Positions 7,298-14,766 are shown, counted from the stretch's first letter. The stretch: DNA of 22,241 nt from Candidatus Brocadiales bacterium (GCA_030586765.1 JAUQZZ010000014.1:1-22241), one strand, 5' to 3'. Translations and numbers: made by a program. The notes: generated by a model not told the origin, from the sequence alone.

Positions 7298-8515
7298 ATG
7301 ACTACTATTGATATCTCTTCTAGAGCTGTGGAGATTGCCCCGGGGGTCTTTTGGGTAGGGGTTCTACACCGTGACCGTGCCATCTTTGATAGCTTTATGA
7401 GCCTGCCTTACGGTACAACCTATAACGCCTATCTTATCCGTGGCAAAGAAAAAACGGCCCTGGTGGATACAGTGAGTCCTGAATTTGGCGAACTGCTCCT
7501 GAAAAAGATTGCAGGGTTAGTAAAGCCTGAGGACATAGACTACGTGGTGATGAACCACGCTGAGCCGGATCACGGAGGCTCCATCCCCAGGGTCTTATCA
7601 GTAGCCAAGGGTGCAAAGTTAGTTGCCTCTCAAAAGGGAGTGGGCATGGCCAAGCTTTACTATGATGTCCCAGGGGATAGAACCATAGCTGTAGGAGAAG
7701 GCGATACCCTTGATTTAGGCGGAAAGACGCTCAAGTTCATAGACGCCCCCTGGCTTCACTGGCCCGAGACCATGTTTACCTATCATTTAGAGGAGGGAGT
7801 CCTTTTACCCTGCGACTTCTTTGGTGCCCACATTGCCCCTGACAGTATCTTCGAGGATGAGGTGGGGGATATAGTGTTATCTGAGGCAAAGAGGTATTAT
7901 GCCGAGATAATGATGATATTTCTTAACCCCATAAGAAAGGCTCTGGAGAAGGTGGATAAGCTGGATATAAGGGTTATAGGTCCGAGCCACGGGCCTGTAT
8001 ACCGCAGCCCCTGGCGGATACTGGAGGCCTATAAGAAGTGGGCCATAGGGCCCCTTGAGCCTAAGGTAGTGGTCATCTATGTTTCTATGTATGGAAATAC
8101 TGCTATTTTGGAGAAGGCTGTGGTGGAGGCCGTAGAGGAAGAAGGCGTTGAGGCTGTAGTTTACAATATGGTAAGTGCAGATATCTCTCACATAGTGAAC
8201 GACTTGGTGGACGCCAGTGCCATAATCTTTGGGTCTCCATCCTTCTACGGTGGCGCCCATCCCAGGCTGGCATCAGCAGTAGAACTTATTAGGACCATAA
8301 AGCCCAGGGGCAAAATGGTAGCAATCTTCGGCTCATACGGCTGGGGAGGAGGAGCAGCAAAAGAGATAAAGAAACGCCTTGAACCAGCAGGTTTTGAGAT
8401 AATAGAAACCCTGGAAATACAGGGCCCCGCCAGGGAAGAGGCCACGGAGAGGGCGGCCGCCCTGGGTAAGACCGTTGCCCATAGGGTAAAGGCACTAGCT
8501 ACCTCTGTACCCTAA
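7298..8515 (+). CDS. fprA: FprA/NorV-family flavodiiron protein (NO and/or O2 reductase)
   Basis: 405 residues, the size of a class A flavodiiron protein without fused rubredoxin. The N-terminal metallo-beta-lactamase-like domain carries di-iron ligands H87, E89, D91, H154, D173 and H231 (motifs HAEPDH, LHWPET, CDFFG, GPSHG). The C-terminal flavodoxin domain starts near residue 255 with the FMN phosphate loop SMYGNT (263-268). Such enzymes reduce O2 to water or NO to N2O in the cytoplasm, with electrons from rubredoxin or F420H2. In an anammox cell, where NO is an intermediate and O2 is inhibitory, a protective role is plausible; which substrate is preferred cannot be read from the sequence. 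The ribosome site is weak. It follows trpA by 50 nt and converges on the zinc-ribbon gene, with 4 nt between their stops. Confidence 0.95.
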   Translation: MTTIDISSRAVEIAPGVFWVGVLHRDRAIFDSFMSLPYGTTYNAYLIRGKEKTALVDTVSPEFGELLLKKIAGLVKPEDIDYVVMNHAEPDHGGSIPRVLSVAKGAKLVASQKGVGMAKLYYDVPGDRTIAVGEGDTLDLGGKTLKFIDAPWLHWPETMFTYHLEEGVLLPCDFFGAHIAPDSIFEDEVGDIVLSEAKRYYAEIMMIFLNPIRKALEKVDKLDIRVIGPSHGPVYRSPWRILEAYKKWAIGPLEPKVVVIYVSMYGNTAILEKAVVEAVEEEGVEAVVYNMVSADISHIVNDLVDASAIIFGSPSFYGGAHPRLASAVELIRTIKPRGKMVAIFGSYGWGGGAAKEIKKRLEPAGFEIIETLEIQGPAREEATERAAALGKTVAHRVKALATSVP

Positions 8516-8519
8516 GGCC

Positions 8520-8708
8520 TTAAATCCCACAGGTCTTTACCTCACCCAGGTCGACAGAGGTGAATTCTGAATGGCAGTAAGGGCACATATATCTGCTTAC
8601 GCTTTTCCCACAAAGGGGACAGCCTACAGACTCCAGTTCCCTTTCCTCAGAAATTTCCACCTCTTTTAAACATACAGGACAGTCGGCAATCTTCATGATA
8701 GTATCCAT
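8520..8708 (-). CDS. Small zinc-ribbon protein of unknown function
   Basis: 62 residues, Cys-rich: CPVC (10-13), CPLC (30-33), CPYC (42-45) and a lone Cys60, enough for one or two structural zinc sites. There is no signal peptide or membrane segment, so it should be cytoplasmic; the CPYCH string is therefore not a heme site. Reality is supported by Cys spacing and by a good minus-strand promoter (8741-8769) that would start transcription about 27 nt before the ATG. A second in-frame ATG at 8696 would give 58 residues; neither start has a clear ribosome site. It is not a rubredoxin, lacking the two CxxCG knuckles at the right spacing. I do not recognise the family. Confidence 0.7.
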   Translation of the reverse strand: MDTIMKIADCPVCLKEVEISEERELESVGCPLCGKSVSRYMCPYCHSEFTSVDLGEVKTCGI

Positions 8709-8740
8709 TTTTCGGGCTAATATTTGGCTTTCTTAACTAC

Positions 8741-8769
8741 AGTATATCCTTTCCTGTCTAGGCGGTCAA
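8741..8769 (-). promoter_or_regulatory. Sigma-70 promoter of the zinc-ribbon gene
   Basis: Read on the minus strand, TTGACC (8769 to 8764) and TATACT (8746 to 8741) are 17 nt apart, close to consensus in both boxes and ideal in spacing. The predicted start near 8735 lies about 27 nt before the ATG at 8708. Confidence 0.65.
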
Positions 8770-8837
8770 ACCTTTGTTACAAAGGGAAATAAGGCTAAGA
8801 GGAAAGGTTTTTTACTATAAAAATTTTATTTTTACAG

Positions 8838-8865
8838 TTGACTTTTTATAAGATATTTTTATAAT
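8838..8865 (+). promoter_or_regulatory. Sigma-70 promoter of octaheme gene 2
   Basis: TTGACT (8838-8843) and a perfect TATAAT (8860-8865) are separated by 16 nt, the same architecture as the promoter of octaheme gene 1. A start near 8872 gives a leader of about 139 nt. The flanks are very AT-rich, as in strong UP-element-like promoters. Confidence 0.82.
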
Positions 8866-9010
8866 CATCTGTCACTCCAAAATGTAGAAACAACAGCTTG
8901 GAATAGAAAGATAGAAAGGAGGTGGTACAGGGTTAGTGGGTAAATGAGGAGGTATGAATTAGGTCTACGAGGGTTTAGATCTGACATAGAAAGGAGGAGA
9001 AGTTTTTAAG

Positions 9011-10792
9011 ATGCCTAGATCGTTGAAGGTACTACTAATCCTCAGTTTGGTTGCTGGCATATGTTTCTTCTATCCCTTCAACGGTGGGTTAAATAATGAT
9101 GTAGATGCAGTAGAAATTATCACCCACTGGGTACCCCATGAAGTCTATGGCATGCCTGGCGAGCCAGATAACTCAGGCAAGATCTTCTTTTCAGGTCTTT
9201 ATGCCAAGTACATGGGGGCACCGAAGGATGGACCACCCTGGCCAGGGAAATACGGCAAGTTTTACAGAACCTTACCTGCCTATCGTTATTACATCCCTGA
9301 TGCCATGTATAATAGGGACGACCTGCGTCCCTCAAACCCCATTAAAGGTGTCTTCCGTAACGAGCAGTGTCTTGGGTGTCATGAGGTTATGACACCAGGT
9401 ATAGCTAGAGACTGGAAGATAAGCAGGCATGCTAAGGTAGAGCCTGTAGCAGTGGGCTGTCCCACCTGTCACGGTTCAGACCACCAGAAACTTCACATGC
9501 CGAGCTCTAAGACCTGCGGTACGGAGGATTGTCACGCCCAGCAGTACAATGAGAGTCAACAGGGAGGTATAGGCTCCCACGCCTCCTGTTCTAGTTTTGC
9601 CCAGGTGGAGTGTGCATGGTCTATAGAGAGACCGCCTGGTGACACCGCTGGTTGCGTATTCTGCCATACCAGTTCAGAGGAGAGGTGCTCTACTTGTCAC
9701 GCAAGGCACCGCTTCGACCCCAGGACAGCCCGTAAGTCCGAGCAGTGCAAGCCATGTCACTGGGGTAAAGACCACCGCGACTGGGAGGCTTATGATATCT
9801 CCATTCATGGCGTAGTCTATCAGGCAGCAAAGTGGGACCCCAAGCATTTTGACTGGGAGAAGAAGCTAGCCGATGCTGACTACCAGGGTCCTACCTGCGC
9901 CTACTGCCATATGCGTGGAGGTCACCACAACGTCCAGAAGCTCTCCACGGTTTACACCAGTATGGGTATGTCTATGTGCGACCGCGGTGCGCCCATCTGG
10001 AAAGAGAAGAGGGAGGCAAACGTAGCCGTCTGTGACGATTGTCACTCCCCCAGATTTGCCCGTGAGATACTCCAGGCCATGGATGAGGCAGTGAAGGATG
10101 CCGCCCTGAAGTATCGTGAGACCTTCAAGGTTGCTGAGGACCTCTACAGGGAAGGCATCAATGAGCCAATGCCTAAGGACCTGGCCCCAGACTGGGCTGG
10201 TCAGCATGTCTGGAGTTTAAAGGTAGGTGCCTACCACGGTAATGAATTTGGTGGCGGCACTGGCGAGTCGGGCGAGTTCAGGATGTCCAACTGTTCTAAC
10301 GTAGAGCGTCTGTGCTTTGAAAGCGTAGGTTACTGGCAGACCTATATCTTTAAGGGCATGGCCCATATGTCCTGGAACGATGCTACCTATTGCGATGGTT
10401 CCTTCGGTATGGACAGGTGGCTTGTTGACGTAAAGACCCAGGCCACAAGGATTAGGAGGCTGGTAGCCCTGGAGAGAAAGGTTGGCATCACCTGGGTTCC
10501 CGAAGACTACTGGAAGCATGGCGAGTGGTTAGACCAGCTCAGTGGTTGGAAGATAGTCAGGGAATACCCGGGCAAGACCATGTTCGACCTCTGCCCAGAA
10601 CCTGGCTGGCTGGATACACACCATGCACCAGCTGAAGAAGTGGAGTACATAGAGAGGAAGCTCAAAGAGCTTGGCATGAAGGCTGGCAAGCACATGGTTC
10701 ACGAGCACGAGCACGTTGAACATGGTGTGAAGGAGAAAGCGGAGCATGAGCACGAGCCTACTAAGGACGAGAAGCACATCGATAAAAGGTAA
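9011..10792 (+). CDS. Octaheme HAO-family cytochrome with a CX4CH heme and His-rich tail (HAO 2)
   Basis: 593 residues with an N-terminal signal peptide. Eight heme sites begin at C120, C150, C169, C215, C226, C246, C296 and C341; the third is CGTEDCH, a CX4CH variant, where octaheme 1 has CQPCH. Heme spacing otherwise follows octaheme 1 (11, 20 and 45 residues for hemes 4-5, 5-6 and 7-8). A Tyr (Y460, in NDATY) is kept at the position of the family's P460 cross-link. Residues after about 560 are rich in His and Glu (HMVHEHEHVEHG), a possible metal-binding or docking tail absent from octaheme 1. The ATG follows AAGGAGGAG (8991-8999). It is monocistronic up to the terminator at 10827. It belongs to the HAO family of anammox cells; whether it oxidises hydroxylamine or hydrazine or reduces nitrite or NO is not decidable from sequence alone. 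Confidence 0.88.
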   Translation: MPRSLKVLLILSLVAGICFFYPFNGGLNNDVDAVEIITHWVPHEVYGMPGEPDNSGKIFFSGLYAKYMGAPKDGPPWPGKYGKFYRTLPAYRYYIPDAMYNRDDLRPSNPIKGVFRNEQCLGCHEVMTPGIARDWKISRHAKVEPVAVGCPTCHGSDHQKLHMPSSKTCGTEDCHAQQYNESQQGGIGSHASCSSFAQVECAWSIERPPGDTAGCVFCHTSSEERCSTCHARHRFDPRTARKSEQCKPCHWGKDHRDWEAYDISIHGVVYQAAKWDPKHFDWEKKLADADYQGPTCAYCHMRGGHHNVQKLSTVYTSMGMSMCDRGAPIWKEKREANVAVCDDCHSPRFAREILQAMDEAVKDAALKYRETFKVAEDLYREGINEPMPKDLAPDWAGQHVWSLKVGAYHGNEFGGGTGESGEFRMSNCSNVERLCFESVGYWQTYIFKGMAHMSWNDATYCDGSFGMDRWLVDVKTQATRIRRLVALERKVGITWVPEDYWKHGEWLDQLSGWKIVREYPGKTMFDLCPEPGWLDTHHAPAEEVEYIERKLKELGMKAGKHMVHEHEHVEHGVKEKAEHEHEPTKDEKHIDKR

Positions 10793-10826
10793 GGCTCTTT
10801 GTGACTGATTGTGTTATGTGGTTTCT

Positions 10827-10869
10827 AAGAGCTGCACAGATGCGTTCCTCTCTGTGCAGCTCTTTTTTT
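10827..10869 (+). terminator. Intrinsic terminator after octaheme gene 2
   Basis: A perfect 14-bp stem (10827-10840 with 10851-10864) with a 10-nt loop is followed by T residues to 10869. It ends 22 nt before the TPR gene and almost touches that gene's ribosome site, with no room for a promoter between, so the TPR gene probably lives on read-through. Confidence 0.92.
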
Positions 10870-10891
10870 ATCAGGTGAGGAGTTGCTAACG

Positions 10892-13042
10892 ATGAGGTTA
10901 TTATTTTCTGCTGCAATAGGCATAGTCTTTTTTACTTCCTTATTTCTAACTGCGGTAACTGCCCAGGAAGCCCCTCTTCCAAAGGAACTGGCGCAGGACT
11001 ATTACCAGAAGGGGATGTTTGATGAGGCAATAAGAGAGTATCAGCTATGGATAGATAAGAACCCCTTCGACCCAGAGGCCTTTTTAGGTCTGGGCCTCAG
11101 CTACGCCTCAAAGGGTATGTATAAAGAGGCAGTGGAGGGGTATAAGAAGGCCCTAGACCTCTACCCAGATTTTGCAGAGGTACACCTCCGCTGTGCAGAC
11201 GCCTATCAAAAAATGAATGACCCGGAAAAGGCTATATATGGGTATCGCCAGGCAATAAAGATAGACCCAGGGTCTACTGAGGCCTACTATAAATTAGGAT
11301 TAATCTACAACCTCCAGGGTAATTACCAGGAGGCCATAACCCAGTTCCAGCAGGCCATAAAACTCCATCCCGATTATGCAGAAGCCCATAATGCCATGGG
11401 CTTTTCCTATTATAAAAAGGGTGAGGTAGATGAGGCCGTAAAGGGGTACAAAAAGGCCCTGGAGATAGATGCCAATCTAATAGATGCTCACAAGAATTTA
11501 GGCATTGCTTATACCGAAAAGGGTATGTTGGAGGAAAGCATCACCGAGCTAAAGAGGGTGGTAACCACCAATCCCAAGGATATAGAGGCACACATGGGGC
11601 TAGGGCTCTCCTATGCAAAAAAGGGACTCAGGGACGAGGCCACCCAGGAATATAGAGAGGTGCTGGCGATAAACCCTGATATGCCAGAGGCCCATTATTA
11701 CATGGGTGTGGCTTACGAGGGGAAGGGGCTCCTGGACGGGGCCATCACCGAGTACAAGAGGGTAATCGAACTTAATCCCAGGTTTTCACTGGCCCACACC
11801 AGTCTGGGGATGGCCTATAGTCAGAAACGGATGTTTGGTGGAGTTATATCCGAGTTCAGGGAGGCAGTAAAGCTCAGTCCATACCAACCCGATGAATTTA
11901 TTGCGGCCATGGAGGAGGCACTGGCCTCTGACCCAAATAACGTAGAAGCCTGCTTGTACCTGGGAATAGCCTTAACCAAGAAGGGGAGGCTGGACGAGGC
12001 CATAGACCTTTATAAGAAGGCCTTATCCCTTAGCCAGTATTATACGGAGGCCCATTATAACCTGGGCATAGCCTATCGGGAGAAGGGCATGCTGGAAGAG
12101 GCGGTTGCAGAATTCAAGAAGGTCACGGCCATAAATCCCAAGCACGCTGCCGCCCATACTGAGCTTACTGAAACATATAAGAGGATAGGTTCACCAAAGG
12201 ATGAATATACCATCTGTATGAATGCTGTGGAGCGCAATCCTGAAGACCCCGCGGCCCACCTGAGACTAGGCCTCTACTTTCACAAGATGAACAAGATGGA
12301 AGATGCAATGGAGGAGTACAAAAAGGTGCTGGCCTTGGATCCCTATAACGCTAGTGCTCATTACAACTTAGGTGTGGCTTACCATGACCTCAATCTCCCC
12401 GAAAGGGCCATACCCAGCTACGAGAGGTGCATTGAGCTCAAGCCCCAGTATGACAAGGCCCATTTTAATCTGGCTGTGGCCCTACAAAATCTGGAGAGGT
12501 ACGAAGAGGCCATAAAGGAATATGAGAAGGCCCTGGAGCTTAATCCCGAATACCCCCAGGGGAGGGTCAATCTGGGACTGCTTTACTATGCCCAGGGGAT
12601 GTTGGAGGAGGCGCTGGCTGAATTCAACAAGGCCCTGGAGAATGATCCTGACCTGCCGGAACCCCATTATCTTATTGGGGTAATCTGCGGGAAGAAAGGG
12701 CTCATTGACAAGGCCCTGGAGGAGAGCAAGAAGGCTGTAGAGCTAGACCCAAAACACAGCCATGCCCGCTTTAATGTGGCTACCATTTACCACATGAAGG
12801 GGATGCTGGAAGAGGCCCTTAAGGAATACCAGGAGACCATCAACCAGAACCGCACTTACGCTGATGCCTATCATAATATCGCCAAGATTTATGAAGAAAT
12901 GGGGATGAAGGCCGAGGCAGAGAACTACAACGTGCAATATGAGAAGGCAAAGGCCTCCCAAAAGGACGCTACAGGCTATGCCAGGAAGACTGTAGAAGAA
13001 CAACAAGAAATCTTTCCTGACCCGGCGAATTATACAAGATAA
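10892..13042 (+). CDS. Exported protein of 19 tetratricopeptide repeats
   Basis: 716 residues. A signal peptide (to about residue 24, ending TAVTAQ) is followed by 19 consecutive 34-residue TPR units, with an extra half-repeat of 18 residues after the ninth. Many units keep the pattern AHYNLGxAYxxKGMLEEAxxEYKKALxLNP, and the last 30 residues are non-repetitive. TPR solenoids are protein-binding scaffolds, so an assembly or docking role outside the cytoplasm is likely; the partner is unknown. Its position after octaheme gene 2 hints at a link to multiheme complexes, but that is inference. The ATG at 10892 is preceded by AGGTGAGGAG (10873-10882); the TTG at 10883 overlaps this site and is unlikely. 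The gene converges on the FGE-fold gene, 27 nt between stops. Confidence 0.92.
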   Translation: MRLLFSAAIGIVFFTSLFLTAVTAQEAPLPKELAQDYYQKGMFDEAIREYQLWIDKNPFDPEAFLGLGLSYASKGMYKEAVEGYKKALDLYPDFAEVHLRCADAYQKMNDPEKAIYGYRQAIKIDPGSTEAYYKLGLIYNLQGNYQEAITQFQQAIKLHPDYAEAHNAMGFSYYKKGEVDEAVKGYKKALEIDANLIDAHKNLGIAYTEKGMLEESITELKRVVTTNPKDIEAHMGLGLSYAKKGLRDEATQEYREVLAINPDMPEAHYYMGVAYEGKGLLDGAITEYKRVIELNPRFSLAHTSLGMAYSQKRMFGGVISEFREAVKLSPYQPDEFIAAMEEALASDPNNVEACLYLGIALTKKGRLDEAIDLYKKALSLSQYYTEAHYNLGIAYREKGMLEEAVAEFKKVTAINPKHAAAHTELTETYKRIGSPKDEYTICMNAVERNPEDPAAHLRLGLYFHKMNKMEDAMEEYKKVLALDPYNASAHYNLGVAYHDLNLPERAIPSYERCIELKPQYDKAHFNLAVALQNLERYEEAIKEYEKALELNPEYPQGRVNLGLLYYAQGMLEEALAEFNKALENDPDLPEPHYLIGVICGKKGLIDKALEESKKAVELDPKHSHARFNVATIYHMKGMLEEALKEYQETINQNRTYADAYHNIAKIYEEMGMKAEAENYNVQYEKAKASQKDATGYARKTVEEQQEIFPDPANYTR

Positions 13043-13069
13043 GAAGGCTCAACTATTATAGTCTTGAGG

Positions 13070-14482
13070 TTATTTAGCATCTGCGGCACAGCGGAAACCC
13101 ACGGCCTTGTTCCTCTCATCAGGGTTTCCAAAGCTCCTTTTAGAACAGCGGAGCTGGTAGACGGCATTGGCAAAGAGTGAACCCCCACGCATAGACCTTA
13201 CCCCTGTGTCGTGTTCCGGTCCTTTTGGGTCTATGTTGGGAGACCTCTTGTAGTAGTAGCGGTCGAACCAATCATTGCACCACTCAATGACCCCCCCGGC
13301 CATGTCATAGCATCCGTAGATGCTGTTTCCAGTTTGATAACTCCCTATGACTAGGGGCCCTGTAGCGCCCCAGTTGCATCTGGTGGAGCTGAAGGTGTCG
13401 CCCCAGGGGAATCTCCTGCCGTCTGTTCCCCTTGCCGCCTTTTCCCACTCAGCCTCTGTAGGCAGGCGTTTCCCTGCCCAGGCAGCAAAGGCATAGGCAT
13501 CGTACCAATCCACACGAACCACAGGGTAGTCAGGGTGGTCATAATATCTGTCCTCGTACCATTTATCAGGGGTATGGTCTTTGCCCTTAGGTTCGCCAGG
13601 GTAACATTTGCTATGGTCACCTGTGGTCTTTATGTAATCTAAAAACTCCCAATAGATGGCATTAGATACCTCGTACTTGTCTATGTAGTAAGCGCCTAGA
13701 TATACCTCCCTTTGCGGGGTCTCCTCTAGCTTTGCCATCTTGGTCATCTCATCAGGTTCATCACTACCCATAATAAAGGAGCCTGCAGGCACAAGTACAG
13801 TCTCACTCCACTTAGCCTTATTTTCAGCCAGGGCCTTCTTCATGACCTCTGCCCGTTCCTTCGCCTTTTCCTCTAGCCTCTTCTCCTTTTCCCATGGCTT
13901 CAGGCCTATCTCCGCCTTCTCCAGCATGGCAATATAACTCTCAACCTGGGCCCTTTCTTTATTGTTTGGGGGTATGAGTCTCAGACACTCATCCAGGTGT
14001 TTTAAGGCCTCTTTTTTATTCCCCAACTGCCAGTAGACACCAGCCAGGTCGTATTGCAGGCTAGCTGTGGAAGGGGAGATACTTTCAGCCTTTTTGTACT
14101 CCTCCAGGGCCTCTTCAAAGCGGGCTTCCTCCTTGAGGGAATTTCCTTTTTCTATATGCTTCTTAGCCAGTTCCTTGGCCTGCTCCTCGGTAAGGTTCTC
14201 GGGGAGTTCATCTACCACTTTGGGTGATACTGGCTCTAGCTTTTTTCCGTCCTTTCTACAGAAGGTCTCCCCAGCCGAACCTTTCTCACCACACTGCGGG
14301 CAACAGAGCTCCACCTCTATATCTTCCAGGGTCTTACCATCCTTCCCACAGAAGCCGATGTCCTCCAGATACACCTGTCCGCATTCAGGACACCTCTTCG
14401 CCTTTACGAGATTGTCTGTTTCTGCCAGGGATGAAACCATAAAGAAGACAATGGCAAATATTAAGGCAATAAAAGACCTCAT
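13070..14482 (-). CDS. Exported double zinc-ribbon, TPR and FGE/SUMF1-fold protein
   Basis: 470 residues: signal peptide (1-20); two zinc ribbons of the form CPxCG...FCxKDG (31-48 and 61-78); two to three TPR-like helices (about 105-165); a charged helical linker (190-225); and a formylglycine-generating-enzyme (FGE-sulfatase, SUMF1) domain (228-468) with AGSFIMGSD, RLPTEAEWEKAARG and GFRCAAD. By eye the two redox cysteines of true sulfatase-activating enzymes are missing before LRCSKRS, so it is probably not a sulfatase activator; many bacterial members of this fold are binding or assembly proteins. Start ATG 14482 is preceded by TTTGGAGGT on the minus strand; the longer in-frame start at 14524 lies upstream of that ribosome site. 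The zinc-ribbon plus TPR layout resembles exported scaffold proteins and echoes the convergent TPR gene. Confidence 0.88.
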   Translation of the reverse strand: MRSFIALIFAIVFFMVSSLAETDNLVKAKRCPECGQVYLEDIGFCGKDGKTLEDIEVELCCPQCGEKGSAGETFCRKDGKKLEPVSPKVVDELPENLTEEQAKELAKKHIEKGNSLKEEARFEEALEEYKKAESISPSTASLQYDLAGVYWQLGNKKEALKHLDECLRLIPPNNKERAQVESYIAMLEKAEIGLKPWEKEKRLEEKAKERAEVMKKALAENKAKWSETVLVPAGSFIMGSDEPDEMTKMAKLEETPQREVYLGAYYIDKYEVSNAIYWEFLDYIKTTGDHSKCYPGEPKGKDHTPDKWYEDRYYDHPDYPVVRVDWYDAYAFAAWAGKRLPTEAEWEKAARGTDGRRFPWGDTFSSTRCNWGATGPLVIGSYQTGNSIYGCYDMAGGVIEWCNDWFDRYYYKRSPNIDPKGPEHDTGVRSMRGGSLFANAVYQLRCSKRSFGNPDERNKAVGFRCAADAK

Positions 14483-14530
14483 TACTTTACCTCCAAATCC
14501 CAGGGAATATCCAACTAACGACAATTTTTC

Positions 14531-14558
14531 ATATTAGCAGATATGTAGAAAAAATCAA
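14531..14558 (-). promoter_or_regulatory. Possible promoter of the FGE-fold gene
   Basis: On the minus strand TTGATT (14558 to 14553) and TAATAT (14536 to 14531) are 16 nt apart. An imperfect inverted repeat (14537-14545 with 14559-14567, 8 of 9 positions) brackets the -35 box and could be an operator. Confidence 0.4.
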
Positions 14559-14601
14559 CATGTCTGCCATAAAGGAGATTTTCTGGGCGCACTAAAAAAA
14601 C

Positions 14602-14631
14602 TTGAATAAACAGGTATGATTATGGTAAAAT
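14602..14631 (+). promoter_or_regulatory. Possible promoter of the 11-heme gene
   Basis: TTGAAT (14602-14607) and TAAAAT (14626-14631) are 18 nt apart, giving a leader of about 130 nt that would contain the two hairpins at 14681-14722. Moderate match only. Confidence 0.4.
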
Positions 14632-14680
14632 TCGGCCCTACAAGGCTTAAACACCAAGCCCACCACAGAGTTCTGTATTA

Positions 14681-14722
14681 ACGTCTGGTCTCCGTACCAG
14701 ACGTAAACTCGCCTACGGCGAG
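14681..14722 (+). repeat. Pair of adjacent hairpins in the leader of the 11-heme gene
   Basis: The first is a perfect 9-bp stem (14681-14689 with 14696-14704, loop CTCCGT); the second a 6-bp GC-rich stem (14708-14713 with 14717-14722, loop TAC). They may be a REP/MITE-like remnant or a leader regulatory structure. No T-run follows either. Confidence 0.45.
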
Positions 14723-14766
14723 GATCAAACGCTACCGAAACCAGTTCCGGCAGAGGAGGGGTTTAA

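Larger units (their letters stand above)
8709..9010. other. Divergent intergenic control region, AT-rich
   Basis: 302 bases between the zinc-ribbon gene and octaheme gene 2. It holds a minus-strand promoter (8741-8769), a hairpin that can fold two ways (8771-8776 with 8780-8785, or 8768-8775 with 8803-8810 followed by T residues to 8813), a plus-strand promoter (8838-8865), and a leader with three AGGAGG-like sites (8918-8923, 8947-8952, 8992-8997) and a possible 21-codon reading frame (8944-9009). I see no RNA gene in it. Confidence 0.6.

Noticed and set aside
8569..8583. CPYCH in the small zinc-ribbon protein as a heme c site
   Set aside because: The protein has no export signal and its other CxxC pairs are zinc knuckles, so heme c attachment is not expected.
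8520..8708. Zinc-ribbon gene as the rubredoxin partner of FprA
   Set aside because: Rubredoxins have two CxxCG knuckles and conserved aromatic residues in about 52 residues; the Cys pattern here is different.
10892..13042. Regular repeats at about 102-nt intervals as a CRISPR or DNA tandem array
   Set aside because: The periodicity is protein-level (34-residue TPR units) within one open frame; the DNA copies are diverged and not identical repeats.
14067..14537. 156-residue plus-strand frame antisense to the FGE-fold gene
   Set aside because: Low-complexity Ser/Phe-rich translation typical of an antisense shadow; the minus-strand gene has signal peptide, zinc ribbons and a recognisable FGE domain.
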